A stretch of 64,000 nt of DNA from Cellulosilyticum sp. I15G10I2 (lineage in GTDB: Bacteria > Bacillota > Clostridia > Lachnospirales > Cellulosilyticaceae), in the NCBI RefSeq assembly GCF_900095725.1, contig NZ_FMMP01000006.1, positions 248,001 to 312,000 on the forward strand, given 5' to 3'. Within the stretch, counting starts at the first letter, position 1. Every line of letters starts with the position of its first letter. Below the pieces are notes generated by a model. It saw only the letters and a list, made by a program, of their open reading frames with translations. It searched no databases and was not told the origin of the DNA. Below, in pieces: positions 47,042-56,415 of the stretch. The translations under genes and the position numbers were made by a program.

Positions 47042-47062
47042 AAGCCAATTAAGGGAGTAGAA

Positions 47063-48829
47063 ATGATGCGTAAAACTAAAATTATTGGTACTTTAGGACC
47101 TAAAACAAGAGACGTTGAAAGCATAAGAAAAATTATATTAGCAGGCATTGATGGTATACGTATTAATTTTTCGCATGATAATCATGAAATTCATGGAGAA
47201 ACAGTCAAAAAAGTTATTCAGGTAAGAACAGAGCTCAATAAACCTATCCCACTGATACTAGATACTAAAGGACCTGAAATACGAACAGGTGTTATGAAAA
47301 ATGATGAAGACTACCGGTTAAATCTTGGAGAGACTTTTATCCTTACAACTGAAGAGATAGAAGGAGATCATACAAGAGTAAGTGTGACTTATAAAGGTCT
47401 GCCAGCCGATTTACAAAAAGGAAGCAGAATTCTTATAGATGATGGCCTTATTGAGCTAAAGGTTAATAACCTTACATCTACAGAAATAGAATGTTCCGTA
47501 GAAAATGGCGGCATGTTAGGTTCAAGAAAAGGCATTAATATACCGGATGTTTCGGTTAATCTGCCAGCTTTAACAGAAAAAGATTTATCAGATATAAAAT
47601 TTGGAGCAGAAACAGGCTTTGATTATATTGCAGCTTCTTTTATTCGAACAGCGGCTGATGTTATGAAAATTCGCCAAGTGCTTGAAGAAAATGGTGGCAG
47701 TGATATTCAAATTATTGCTAAAATAGAAAATAGAGAAGGTGTTGAAAATATTGATGAGATCCTTGAAGTTGCAGATGCCATTATGGTAGCAAGAGGAGAT
47801 CTTGGTGTTGAGATACCTGCGGAACAAGTACCGGTTGTACAAAAGCTTTTGATTAAAAAAGCGAACCATGTTGGAAAACCTGTTATAACAGCTACACAAA
47901 TGTTAGATTCAATGATTAGAAATCCAAGACCTACAAGAGCAGAAGCAAGTGATGTTGCAAATGCGATATTTGATGGAACATCTGTCATTATGCTTTCAGG
48001 TGAAACGGCTAAAGGTGATTATCCTCTAGAATCTATTCAGATGATGGATCGTATTGCAAGAACAGCTGAGGCAGAAAAAGAAAATCATAAGCAGCACCTA
48101 AGACAAGCTTCATATGGCGTAAGTATGACCAATGCAGTGAGCCATTCAACTTGTAATACTGCAAGAGAGTTAGGTGCAGCAAGTATTGTTACGATCACTA
48201 AGTCAGGCTATACGGCAAGATCCGTGTCAAAGTTTAAACCAAGTTGCCCAATTATGGCATGTACAACAAGTGAGAGAGTTCAAAGACAACTAAGTCTTGT
48301 ATGGGGCTGCACGCCTTTACTTATTGAATATAATGAAAAAGACTCAACAGACGATGTGTTTGCGAAGGCAGTTCAAGAAATTGAACAAATGAAATTTGTT
48401 AAGCAAGGAGACATTATTGTATTATCAGCAGGGGTGCCAGTAGGTTTTGCGGGTACAACTAATATTATGAAAGTGCAATATGTAGGAGATGTCTTAGCAA
48501 AAGGGAAGGGCTATGGAAAAAAGTCTGTAACGGGAAAAGCTAGTGTGATTAAAGTGTTGGCAGAAGCAGATAAGTGTTTTAAAAAAGGAGATATATTGGT
48601 TGCAAGTAAAACAAATAATCAGTATCTTCCTTATATGAAAAAAGCCAGTGCTATTATTGTGGAAGACAGTACACCAGAAGAAAGCAACCATGCAGTGATA
48701 GTAGGTCAAACATTAGATATTCCTGTTATTATAGGGGCAAGTAATATCGTTGAAAGTGTAAGGAACTCCGTTATTATAACAGTTGACAGTGAAAAAGGTT
48801 ATGTATATAATGGAGCGATAGAAGGTTAA
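47063..48829 (+). CDS. pyk: pyruvate kinase with C-terminal PEP-utiliser domain
   Basis: Makes pyruvate and ATP from PEP and ADP. The core shows KIIGTLGPKTRD, RINFSHD, LDTKGPEIRTG, the active-site stretch IMVARGDLGVEIP and TATQMLDSM. At 588 residues it is ~110 longer than the minimal enzyme. The extra C-terminus (KGYGKKSVTGKASVIKVLA onward) is the PEP-utilising mobile-like domain found in Bacillus-type pyruvate kinases. AAGGGAG lies before the ATG; a second ATG follows at once (47066). Confidence 0.96.
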   Translation: MMRKTKIIGTLGPKTRDVESIRKIILAGIDGIRINFSHDNHEIHGETVKKVIQVRTELNKPIPLILDTKGPEIRTGVMKNDEDYRLNLGETFILTTEEIEGDHTRVSVTYKGLPADLQKGSRILIDDGLIELKVNNLTSTEIECSVENGGMLGSRKGINIPDVSVNLPALTEKDLSDIKFGAETGFDYIAASFIRTAADVMKIRQVLEENGGSDIQIIAKIENREGVENIDEILEVADAIMVARGDLGVEIPAEQVPVVQKLLIKKANHVGKPVITATQMLDSMIRNPRPTRAEASDVANAIFDGTSVIMLSGETAKGDYPLESIQMMDRIARTAEAEKENHKQHLRQASYGVSMTNAVSHSTCNTARELGAASIVTITKSGYTARSVSKFKPSCPIMACTTSERVQRQLSLVWGCTPLLIEYNEKDSTDDVFAKAVQEIEQMKFVKQGDIIVLSAGVPVGFAGTTNIMKVQYVGDVLAKGKGYGKKSVTGKASVIKVLAEADKCFKKGDILVASKTNNQYLPYMKKASAIIVEDSTPEESNHAVIVGQTLDIPVIIGASNIVESVRNSVIITVDSEKGYVYNGAIEG

Positions 48830-48830
48830 T

Positions 48831-48872
48831 TACAGGTGGTAGTTACTCATGAGTGACTACCATCTGTTTTTA
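48831..48872 (+). terminator. intrinsic terminator of pfkA-pyk
   Basis: ACAGGTGGTAGT and ACTACCATCTGT arms with an inner ACTCATGAGT palindrome, followed by T's. Confidence 0.85.
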
Positions 48873-48993
48873 GAAAATAGCTTTTCAAAAAAATAATATA
48901 AAAGTTTTATATATAACATTAATTTCTCTAGAAATTTTATAATAGATAGTTTAAAATAGACTAATGATTACTTTAACATCAAGGAGAGAAAAA

Positions 48994-50415
48994 ATGAAAA
49001 CGCAAAACACACCAGGATTTTTGAAGACAAGACAAGCGCTGGTCATTTCAAAACATCTTGATCCTTCACAAATATTAGTGATAGGATTTTTAGTTGTTAT
49101 ACTTGTTGGAACTATTTTATTAATGTTACCTATAAGCAGTAATGCAGGAGAAAGCACATCTTTTATTAATGCTTTTTTTACGGCCACTTCGGCTGTTTGT
49201 GTAACAGGTCTTGCAGTAGTTAATACCTTGGCTTATTGGTCAACTTTTGGTAAAGTTGTAATTCTGATATGCATTCAAATCGGAGGACTTGGATTTATGA
49301 CATTAGTAAGTGCGTTATTTCTTGTTGCAAGAAAACGTATTTCTTTAAAAAATAGACTGATTATGCAAGAGGCGCTCAACCAGGATAAAACAGCAGGCAT
49401 TGTAAGATTTACAAAAAATATTATTATAGGTACATTCTTAGTTGAAGCCATAGGGGCGTTATTATTGGCCGTTGTATTTGTTCCTGAACATGGTTTTTTA
49501 AAGGGTATGGGCTATGCTGTATTCCATTCGATATCTGCATTTTGTAATGCAGGGTTTGATATTGTAGGAGATAATAGTTTAACACCTTATGTAGGTAATA
49601 CTATGCTTAACTTTACAGTTATGGGACTGATTGTCCTAGGGGGATTAGGTTTTAGTGTTTGGCTGGATACTTATAAGACAATCAAGCTTAAGCTAAAGTC
49701 TTCAGAAAACTTTACTTGGAAACAAGCTTTTTATAAGCTTACTTTGCATACTAAATTAGTATGGGTTATTACTTTAGCTCTGCTTATAATTGGTTTTGTG
49801 TTTTTCTTTGTTGCAGAGTTAAATAATATGAATACGTTAGGTGATTTATCTTTTAAAGAAAAAATTTATGCGGCAATGTTTCTATCAGTTACACCACGTA
49901 CTGCTGGGTTTAATACGATTACGACAAGTGAACTTACGACAGCTTCTAAAATCATGACGATGCTCATGATGTTTATTGGAGGTTCACCAGCAGGAACAGC
50001 TGGTGGTATAAAGACCGTTACTGCTGGCGTACTCATGCTATGTGCAATATGTACGATTAGAGGGAAACAACATACAGTTATATTTAAAAAGAAAATTCCT
50101 TTTCAAATTATTGCAAGGTCAATGGCAATTATTATGATTGCTATAGGTGTTGTGATCAGTGTACTTATGGTACTTTCGTTTACAGAAAGTGCAAGTTTTA
50201 TGGAACTGGTATTTGAGGTCATATCTGCATTTGGCACAGTAGGGCTTTCTCTTGGAATTACATCTAATCTTACTTTTATAGGAAAACTTATTATTATAGT
50301 CACGATGTTTATAGGAAGACTTGGACCTATAACAATGGCTGTAGCACTTATGATTAAACAAAGCAAAGACAAAGGAACTATTCAATATGCAGAAGAACGC
50401 GTATTAGTTGGTTAA
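48994..50415 (+). CDS. ktrB: Ktr potassium uptake channel subunit (TrkH/KtrB family)
   Basis: Membrane pore of a sodium-dependent potassium uptake system. The ~473-residue protein has four pore-loop repeats (ATSAVCVTGLAVV, HSISAFCNAGFDI, TPRTAGFNTI, ISAFGTVGLSLG), each with the filter glycine, and about eight membrane helices. ATG 48994 is preferred since AAGGAGAG is immediately upstream; the frame opens at 48964. The regulatory subunit gene ktrA follows 20 nt later. No c-di-AMP riboswitch was seen upstream; TATAAT at 48938-48943 is a possible -10. Confidence 0.93.
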   Translation: MKTQNTPGFLKTRQALVISKHLDPSQILVIGFLVVILVGTILLMLPISSNAGESTSFINAFFTATSAVCVTGLAVVNTLAYWSTFGKVVILICIQIGGLGFMTLVSALFLVARKRISLKNRLIMQEALNQDKTAGIVRFTKNIIIGTFLVEAIGALLLAVVFVPEHGFLKGMGYAVFHSISAFCNAGFDIVGDNSLTPYVGNTMLNFTVMGLIVLGGLGFSVWLDTYKTIKLKLKSSENFTWKQAFYKLTLHTKLVWVITLALLIIGFVFFFVAELNNMNTLGDLSFKEKIYAAMFLSVTPRTAGFNTITTSELTTASKIMTMLMMFIGGSPAGTAGGIKTVTAGVLMLCAICTIRGKQHTVIFKKKIPFQIIARSMAIIMIAIGVVISVLMVLSFTESASFMELVFEVISAFGTVGLSLGITSNLTFIGKLIIIVTMFIGRLGPITMAVALMIKQSKDKGTIQYAEERVLVG

Positions 50416-50435
50416 AGTTTAAGGAGGATAAAAAA

Positions 50436-51101
50436 GTGAAAGCAAAACAATTTGTTGTATTTGGTCTAGGAAGATTTGGTGCCAGTGTTGCTCTGACTCT
50501 TTCAGAGGCTGGATATGAAGTTATGGCAGTAGATACATCAGAAGAAAAAGTACAAGAAATATCTGCATTTGTAACCCATGCGGTACAAGCAGATGCGATA
50601 GATATGGATACGCTGAGGTCACTCGGTATTCGTAATTTTGATGTAGGTATTGTAGCAATAGGTAAAGACATTCAATCAAGTATTATGATTACTTTATTAC
50701 TTAAAGAAATAGGACTTCCTTATGTGGTAGCTAAGGCTAGTACAGAGGTTCATCAAAAAGTCCTGCAAAAACTTGGAGCAGATCGTATTATTTTGCCAGA
50801 GCATGAAATGGGTAAACGTATTGCTGCAAATCTTATTGCGGGAAGTATTATCGACTATATAGAGCTTTCACCAGATTATAGCATTATGGAAATGGCTATT
50901 CTTCCGGAATGGAGCAATAGTACAATAAAAGATTTGAATGTACGTGGTAAATACGGTATTAATATTATTGCGGTTGAACATAAAGGCGGAATAAATGTAT
51001 CTCCAGAACCAGATTATGTTTTATCTCCAGAAGATATACTTGTGGTAGTAGGAGATAATAAAGCCCTTCAAGCATTAGAAGCTAAACGTCATGCAAAATA
51101 A
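50436..51101 (+). CDS. ktrA: Ktr potassium uptake regulatory subunit (RCK protein)
   Basis: Cytosolic ring-forming subunit that gates KtrB in response to ATP/ADP and often c-di-AMP. The 221-residue protein has an RCK_N Rossmann domain (FVVFGLGRFGASVALTLSEAG) and an RCK_C domain (~135-215, IKDLNVRGKYGINIIAV). The start is GTG 50436 with AAGGAGG upstream. Its last 11 bases overlap the next gene's start. Confidence 0.93.
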   Translation: MKAKQFVVFGLGRFGASVALTLSEAGYEVMAVDTSEEKVQEISAFVTHAVQADAIDMDTLRSLGIRNFDVGIVAIGKDIQSSIMITLLLKEIGLPYVVAKASTEVHQKVLQKLGADRIILPEHEMGKRIAANLIAGSIIDYIELSPDYSIMEMAILPEWSNSTIKDLNVRGKYGINIIAVEHKGGINVSPEPDYVLSPEDILVVVGDNKALQALEAKRHAK

Positions 51102-51882
51102 TAGTGTTTCCAGTATGCAAAACCCTATTATTAAAAGTATTTTACAGCTTCAAAAGAAAAAAACAGTACGAAGGAAAGAAAATCTATTTATAGTCGAAGG
51201 GATTAGATCTATTCAAGAAATACCTGCAAATTATCAAGTGAGATATTTAATCACTACACCTGAATTAGCTCTGCCCAAAACACCTGCTTTAGAAGAAAAA
51301 AAATGTCTTGTTGTAACAGAGGAAGTCTATAAAGCTATAAGTGATACGACAACGCCACAAGGAGCTATGGCAGTAGTAGAAATGCCAGTGACAAAGTTGA
51401 CAGATCAAAACTTTGATAAACGGGGAATGTATTTGCTGTTAGAAAATATTCAAGATCCAGGTAATTTAGGAACGATTATAAGAACAGCGCATGCATTTGG
51501 TGTTAAGGCAATATTTATTACAAAAGGATCAGTAGATTTATATAGTCCTAAAGTAGTACGTGCTACAATGGGTTCTTTATTTCATCTACCTATATATATT
51601 GATTATGAAGCGGAAGATTATATCACACATTTAAAACAAGCAAAAATACCCCTTTATGTTACGGCTTTAGAAGAAGCTCAGCCTATTTATGACATCCGTT
51701 TCGAAAAAAAGATGACTATTGTAATAGGGAATGAAGGAAATGGTGTTTCAGAGACTGTTAAACAAATGGCAGATTATAAAATGATGATTCCTATGCCCGG
51801 AGGAAGTGAATCGCTCAATGCATCTATTGCTGCCTCGATTTGTATTTATGAAGTCATGAGACAAATGAATATAAATATTTAA
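51091..51882 (+). CDS. SpoU/TrmH-family rRNA 2'-O-methyltransferase
   Basis: SAM-dependent RNA 2'-O-ribose methyltransferase of 263 residues. An N-terminal substrate-binding domain (SMQNPIIKSILQLQKKKTVRRKEN broken here as NPIIKSI and FIVEGIRSIQE) is followed by the SPOUT knot with motifs LLLENIQDPGNLGTIIRTA, FITKGSVDLYSPKVVRATMG and VIGNEGNGVS plus PMPGGSESLNASIAASI. This pattern is of the RlmB/TsnR-like group acting on 23S rRNA. It overlaps ktrA by 11 nt in another frame, suggesting coupling in the ktrBA operon. Confidence 0.88.
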   Translation: MQNNSVSSMQNPIIKSILQLQKKKTVRRKENLFIVEGIRSIQEIPANYQVRYLITTPELALPKTPALEEKKCLVVTEEVYKAISDTTTPQGAMAVVEMPVTKLTDQNFDKRGMYLLLENIQDPGNLGTIIRTAHAFGVKAIFITKGSVDLYSPKVVRATMGSLFHLPIYIDYEAEDYITHLKQAKIPLYVTALEEAQPIYDIRFEKKMTIVIGNEGNGVSETVKQMADYKMMIPMPGGSESLNASIAASICIYEVMRQMNINI

Positions 51883-51998
51883 TCATTTATATAAATATAC
51901 TTATGAGAGATTAGTATAAAAATCTATAATAATGAATACTATACCTTTCTTTCAAAGTGGCATTGAAAAATGAATGGATAAAAGAACTAGGTTAAGGC

Positions 51999-52027
51999 TT
52001 GACAAGTGCTTATAAAATCCCTATAAT
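51999..52027 (+). promoter_or_regulatory. promoter of the asnS T-box unit
   Basis: TTGACA (51999-52004), 17-nt spacer, TATAAT (52022-52027). Confidence 0.88.
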
Positions 52028-52039
52028 TTTAAGCAGTAA

Positions 52040-52293
52040 AATAGTTACTGACGATGATAAGAAGAGTAGCCATTGTGTAGGTTTTCAGAGAGTTAGTGAG
52101 GGTGAGATACTAACAACAAAACAGTGAGTGAAAAACCTCTTGGAGTTGCTGACCGAAAGAAGATTTGAGTAGGCTTAGCCGGGTTAAGACCGTTATATCT
52201 TACTTAAGGTGGATAGCCTTTGATAAGGAGATCAACTAGGGTGGTAACGCGGAGTGAACTTCGTCCCTTTAGATGGGGGCGGAGTTTTTTTTG
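52040..52293 (+). promoter_or_regulatory. T-box leader (tRNA-Asn) of asnS
   Basis: T-box AGGGTGGTAACGCGG at 52238-52252 is followed by terminator arms AACTTCGTCCC (52257-52267) and GGGGGCGGAGTT (52275-52286) and a T-run. AGAGAG, GCTGACCGAAAG and AGTAGGCTTAGCCGGG mark stem I to III. The probable specifier is AAC (52134-52136), in the same GAAA-codon context as in the pheST leader. Confidence 0.92.
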
Positions 52294-52372
52294 GTGTTAA
52301 GCAAATAGTTTATCTATGTTTATGAATGTGACTAAAGTAGAAGAGTATAACGAAATAAAAGGAGCAGATAGT

Positions 52373-53764
52373 ATGGAGACAATATCAATTAGAGCACTTT
52401 ATAATGCACCAGAGGCGTATCAGACAAACGCTGTTACCGTAGCTGGCTGGGTAAGAACAGTAAGAGATTCAAAGACATTTGGATTTATTGAAGTCAATGA
52501 TGGAACCTTCTTTAAAACATTACAAATTGTATTTGCAGATAATCTTCCTAATTTTAAACAAATTGCAAAACTAGGAGTAGGTGCTGCAATTATTGTTACA
52601 GGAAATTTTGTTATTACCCCTAATCAAAAACAACCTTTTGAACTTAAAGCTACAGAAGTAGTTATAGAAGGAGAATGCCCACCAGAGTATCCTCTTCAAA
52701 AGAAAAGACATTCCTTTGAATTTTTAAGACAAATAGCGTATCTTAGACCACGAACAAATACATTTGCAGCGGTGTTTAGAGTACGCTCGCTGGCAGCTTA
52801 TGCAGTGCATAAGTTTTTCCAAGAAAGAAACTTTGTTTATGCCCATACGCCAATTATTACTGCAAGTGACTGTGAAGGTGCAGGGGAGATGTTTAGAGTG
52901 ACAACGCTAGATCCAATAGACCCACCTAAAAATGAAGCAGGAGAAGTTAACTTTAAAGAAGATTTCTTTGGTAAAATGGCAAGTCTTACTGTTTCAGGTC
53001 AGCTTTCAGCAGAGACCTTTGCCATGGCTTTTAGAGATGTTTATACCTTCGGGCCTACTTTTAGAGCAGAAAAATCGAATACACCAAGACATGCGGCAGA
53101 GTTTTGGATGATCGAACCGGAAATAGCATTTGCAGATCTTGGGGATGATATGAAACTTGCAGAAGACATGGTAAAGTTTGTGATTAGTTATGTTTTAGAA
53201 AATGCAAAAGAAGAGATGCAATTTTTTAACCAATTTGTTGATAAAGGCATATTGGACAGGCTTACGGCGATAGTAGGGGCTGATTTTGGTAAAGTAACTT
53301 ATACAGAGGCCATTGCTATACTTCAAGCTTCTGATAAGAAGTTTGAATACCCGGTATTCTGGGGATGTGACCTTCAGACCGAGCATGAGCGCTATTTAAC
53401 TGAGGAGCACTTTAAAAAACCAGTTTTTGTAATAGACTATCCTAAAGAGATTAAAGCATTCTACATGAGAATGAATGAAGATAATAAAACAGTAGCAGCG
53501 ATGGATCTTCTTGTCCCAGGGATAGGTGAGCTTATAGGCGGAAGTCAAAGAGAAGAAAGACTGGAAGTTCTTGTAGCAAGAATGAAAGAACTTGGGCTCA
53601 ATGAAGAAGATTATTGGTGGTATTTGGATCTTAGAAGGTTTGGCGGTACAAGACATGCTGGTTTTGGGCTTGGTTTTGAAAGGCTTATTATGTATTTAAC
53701 AGGTATGACCAATATCAGAGATGTGGTGCCTTTTCCAAGAACTACTGGGTCAGCGGAGTTTTAA
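52373..53764 (+). CDS. asnS: asparaginyl-tRNA synthetase
   Basis: Charges tRNA-Asn. The 463-residue class IIb enzyme has an N-terminal OB-fold anticodon-binding domain ([23 protein letters not shown]), motif 2 [21 protein letters not shown]-type ([15 protein letters not shown]) and motif 3 [15 protein letters not shown]. The frame stays open upstream to 52316, but ATG 52373 fits the family and has AAAGGAG in front. Its presence suggests direct Asn charging rather than only the amidotransferase route. Confidence 0.95.
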   Translation: METISIRALYNAPEAYQTNAVTVAGWVRTVRDSKTFGFIEVNDGTFFKTLQIVFADNLPNFKQIAKLGVGAAIIVTGNFVITPNQKQPFELKATEVVIEGECPPEYPLQKKRHSFEFLRQIAYLRPRTNTFAAVFRVRSLAAYAVHKFFQERNFVYAHTPIITASDCEGAGEMFRVTTLDPIDPPKNEAGEVNFKEDFFGKMASLTVSGQLSAETFAMAFRDVYTFGPTFRAEKSNTPRHAAEFWMIEPEIAFADLGDDMKLAEDMVKFVISYVLENAKEEMQFFNQFVDKGILDRLTAIVGADFGKVTYTEAIAILQASDKKFEYPVFWGCDLQTEHERYLTEEHFKKPVFVIDYPKEIKAFYMRMNEDNKTVAAMDLLVPGIGELIGGSQREERLEVLVARMKELGLNEEDYWWYLDLRRFGGTRHAGFGLGFERLIMYLTGMTNIRDVVPFPRTTGSAEF

Positions 53765-53833
53765 AGTGTATACAATAATTTCCATGAGGCTACAGGGCTT
53801 GTGAAGAGATTTTAAAAGATTTAAAAAAATAGG

Positions 53834-53883
53834 AACGATCACGACTTTATTTTAATAAAAATAGAAACGTGGTCGTTTTTTTG
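53834..53883 (+). terminator. intrinsic terminator of asnS
   Basis: AACGATCACG (53834-53843) pairs with CGTGGTCGTT (53868-53877) with one wobble, followed by about eight T's. Confidence 0.82.
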
Positions 53884-53889
53884 TGTATT

Positions 53890-54003
53890 TTGGGGAGAGG
53901 GGGGATATTGGCGAACGTCCGGCGGGGGGATAATAGCTATCTTTCTCCGCTCCGTCACATGTATCCAAGTCGCGTCTAAAGATACTATCCTCCCCCCACC
54001 TAG
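53890..54003. repeat. GC-rich imperfect inverted-repeat element
   Basis: A ~115-nt island clearly richer in G+C than its surroundings. GGGGGGATAATAGCTATCTTT (53924-53944, arm of 21) pairs imperfectly with 53978-53997 (AAAGATACTATCC then TCCCCCC). A second GGGGGGATATTGG copy lies at 53899. The loop holds CTCCGCTCCGTCACATG. It could be a miniature mobile element or a structured RNA. A minus-strand frame across it is thought spurious. Confidence 0.6.
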
Positions 54004-54150
54004 ATTATTGGCAAGTTTATGTTTCATTTATAAGTGAAAGTTAAGAAGTGCAAAATTAAAGAAATCAACTGGATGTTTTGAACAAGAACTTACAATTATC
54101 TGAATTTTAAGTTATACTTATAGAAGTGAAAATACATGAAGGAGTAAGCT

Positions 54151-54567
54151 ATGGGGGTATTAGAGTTATTATTTGAAAAATCTAATCCAGGACCTGTTGG
54201 AGAAATTAACACTAATGGGAAAAAGCCAGAAAGACCTAAGATAGGGGTATTAATTACTAAGGTGGTTATATCAATAGCTATCATTGGATTTGTATTTAGG
54301 ATTACGGTGTTACCAGAATTAAGTATTGGGTCGGCGATAGCGTTTATAATCTTACTTGTAATATATTGCGTTTTGGGATATTTTATTATGCCTAAGCCTG
54401 ATTATTCTAATATGGGCTGGTCAGGAGGATTAATTAATAATCCCTTTAGGTTCTCTGACAATATTAACAGATCTCTTTTTGGGCTTCAGATTGTATTATA
54501 CCCTGGAAGATTTATCGCAGTGACTTTTGTTCAAACTGTTTTATTAATTAAGGGGGAATATAAGTAA
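54151..54567 (+). CDS. hypothetical membrane protein, first gene of module A-B-C
   Basis: Protein of 138 residues with an unstructured N-terminus (KSNPGPVGEINTNGKKPERP), two adjacent membrane segments (~32-50 and ~57-80) and a C-terminal hydrophobic stretch. No family is recognised. Its last 17 residues (AVTFVQTVLLIKGEYK) recur at the end of the DUF2691-like protein at 59112-59432. In both places the next gene begins MKKKWL with overlapping stop and start (here TAATG). AAGGAG lies before the ATG. It opens the accessory island after asnS. Confidence 0.6.
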   Translation: MGVLELLFEKSNPGPVGEINTNGKKPERPKIGVLITKVVISIAIIGFVFRITVLPELSIGSAIAFIILLVIYCVLGYFIMPKPDYSNMGWSGGLINNPFRFSDNINRSLFGLQIVLYPGRFIAVTFVQTVLLIKGEYK

Positions 54568-54647
54568 TGAAAAAGAAGTGGTTGGGATATGTTGTAGCAA
54601 CAAGCTTTTACAAAGAAAGTAGTGCAGGTGAAGCAAAACTTGTTTAA
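54567..54647 (+). pseudogene. internally deleted copy of the membrane gene at 59429-59866
   Basis: A 26-residue frame reads MKKKWLGYVVATSFYKESSA and ends EAKLV. The first residues match the start of the 145-residue protein at 59429-59866 (MKKKWLNYII) and the next match its end (VTSFYKES). About 118 codons between are missing, with the frame kept. The four membrane helices are lost, so the product cannot work as the original does. It remains coupled to the upstream gene by TAATG. Confidence 0.75.
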
Positions 54648-54664
54648 ACTGGGGAGGATAATAT

Positions 54665-55177
54665 ATGGTTCAGGAGTTAGATATAGTACTTTATTGTGGA
54701 TTAATAACTGTAATAGCGGTATATATTTTTAGTATAGGGATGGATATAAAAAAATTAAAGAATAATGGGACGGTATATCTTACGACCACAAGAGGACTAA
54801 ATGGAGCTATGATAATGGTAGTAATAACAATTTTAAGCTTTTCTATGATTTATACCGCAGAAGGTAATGGTATAGTAGAAAAAAGTATCATTGTTATTTC
54901 TGGAGTTATAGTAGGAGGTTATTGGGTTTATCGAGCTTTTAGCATACAAAGATTATGTGAGAATGTTATTATTACGCATGAGTATATTTATTCAGTCAAG
55001 GATTTTAGAGGTTATGAATGGAGCAGCTTGGTGCAAGAAGAAGGCACCAGAAAGTTATGGATAAAAGTAGCAAGAAAATCACTGTTTGGAAAAGAAAAAG
55101 TGAAGGAAGTTTATTTTATTTTAAAGAATGAGCAAGTACATATGATTGAAGAACTTTTAAATACCTGGAAGAAGTGA
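54665..55177 (+). CDS. DUF5673-like membrane protein, copy 1
   Basis: Protein of 170 residues: three membrane segments (~9-27, ~46-62, ~74-91), then a cytoplasmic beta-rich domain (VIITHEYIYSVKDFRGYEWSS, LWIKVARKSLFGKEK) and a C-terminal helix (EVYFILKNEQVHMIEELLN). This matches the general form of DUF5673 membrane proteins, function unknown. A paralogue of equal length lies at 59904-60416. The last ~25 residues of the pair are nearly identical at both protein and DNA level, while the N-terminal halves differ strongly, a pattern suggesting gene conversion at the 3' end. Confidence 0.6.
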   Translation: MVQELDIVLYCGLITVIAVYIFSIGMDIKKLKNNGTVYLTTTRGLNGAMIMVVITILSFSMIYTAEGNGIVEKSIIVISGVIVGGYWVYRAFSIQRLCENVIITHEYIYSVKDFRGYEWSSLVQEEGTRKLWIKVARKSLFGKEKVKEVYFILKNEQVHMIEELLNTWKK

Positions 55178-55235
55178 TAAATGTAAATGAAAATAACATA
55201 AAGATATAATGCGAAATAAAAAGAAGGTGAACATA

Positions 55236-55901
55236 GTGTTATGGAAAACAATGCCAATATGGTTTCAAGAGCTTATGTATAACTTAGCACTTCTATTAAT
55301 TAATTTGCTATATGTTGCAGTTGCGTTATGTATAATAGTTTGGTTAAGCTGTTTATCAATTAAGATTATTAAATATATTATACCTCAATATAGAGCTAAG
55401 GCTAATATTATACAGTATCTTAAAAGAACTATTAATCTATATACAATTGTAGGAGGTATATGTGCTAGTGGGATAAATATATGGTTTAATTATCCTCAAC
55501 CTGTCATACCACAGAATGTAAAGATAGAAAATATGCGGATACAAGTTGATGCAAACTCAAATAATAGCCTTCTCCCTTATGACCAGTATGAAATAGAGAT
55601 AAATGAGCAAGAACAAATAGATGAATTAACAGAACTGTTGAATCAATATGTGTGTAGACGTAGCAGTGATTATTCAGCAAGTATATATACGCATGGGGGC
55701 GTGATTTGGATTGATGGAGTTGTGGTTGATAAATATGGTGCAAGACCTCTGCATATACATATTACGCCAGGAAATGACCTTCAAAATAGCAGATATGAAA
55801 GTGGTAATACAAGTTTTATGTATAAGATACAAACAAGTGAAGAGAGATCGTTAGTACAAGACCTCATTAATTATATTGATAAGAATATAATTAATGATTA
55901 A
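55236..55901 (+). CDS. hypothetical membrane protein with extracytoplasmic domain
   Basis: A ~221-residue protein with two membrane segments (~17-39 and ~63-82) followed by a polar domain of ~135 residues (IENMRIQVDANSN, YEIEINEQEQIDELTELL, GGVIWIDGVVVDKYGARPLHIHI). Resembles no family I know. GTG 55236 is preferred because AGAAGG at 55222-55227 serves it. The in-frame ATG at 55209 lies in a short sequence (TATAATGCGAAATAAA) that is also present after the second copy of the preceding gene at ~60445, so it belongs to the duplicated spacer. Confidence 0.5.
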   Translation: MLWKTMPIWFQELMYNLALLLINLLYVAVALCIIVWLSCLSIKIIKYIIPQYRAKANIIQYLKRTINLYTIVGGICASGINIWFNYPQPVIPQNVKIENMRIQVDANSNNSLLPYDQYEIEINEQEQIDELTELLNQYVCRRSSDYSASIYTHGGVIWIDGVVVDKYGARPLHIHITPGNDLQNSRYESGNTSFMYKIQTSEERSLVQDLINYIDKNIIND

Positions 55902-55956
55902 CAGAGATAGATAGGTTATGAAGATAATAAGTGAAATACTAAGGGGCCTATATTGA

Positions 55957-56340
55957 TTGAAAAAGAAGATTTTAGGAATAGGGTCTATAGCACTGGCGTC
56001 ATTAGCATTATTCTTTTTAATTAGTACTCCCTACTACGCACCTATTGGTGATTTAATACTTAAGAAAATAGGGCTAAGTGCATGGAGTCATGGGGATACA
56101 GGTTTTCACTTGACATTACTATATGGAATGGTTCTTATTTGTCTTGGATTTATGGGTATGGCTGAATATTTATATAACGAATACCCTAAAACACGTAATA
56201 AAGGAAAATGGATTGTATTGAGGACAAGAGTCATCTTGGTTACAGGGAGCAATAAATATGTTGAAATTAATAAAAGTTTGCAGCTAGGTTTGAAGGCGAT
56301 ACAGTTTGTATATGATAAAAGTAAATTTGAGTATGAGTAA
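55957..56340 (+). CDS. N-terminal part of a membrane protein gene interrupted by an in-frame stop
   Basis: Encodes 127 residues beginning at TTG 55957 (AAGGGG upstream): two membrane segments (~5-22 and ~49-67) and the start of a soluble domain ending SLQLGLKAIQFVYDKSKFEYE. The TAA at 56338-56340 is followed in the same frame by EGDKVLKASGFLEFKNYSN and the reading frame at 56416-56694. The natural protein was probably ~245 residues with an exposed beta-rich domain. Family not recognised. Confidence 0.5.
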   Translation: MKKKILGIGSIALASLALFFLISTPYYAPIGDLILKKIGLSAWSHGDTGFHLTLLYGMVLICLGFMGMAEYLYNEYPKTRNKGKWIVLRTRVILVTGSNKYVEINKSLQLGLKAIQFVYDKSKFEYE

Positions 56341-56415
56341 GAGGGAGACAAGGTATTAAAAGCAAGTGGGTTCTTAGAATTTAAGAATTATAGTAATACA
56401 AACAGAAGTTTCTAT

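Noticed and set aside
48873-48993. c-di-AMP (ydaO) riboswitch before ktrB
   Set aside because: The 120-nt A+T-rich gap does not contain the long conserved aptamer.
53839-54027. Minus-strand frame across the GC-rich element
   Set aside because: Its coding look comes from the inverted-repeat element; no ribosome site and no known family.
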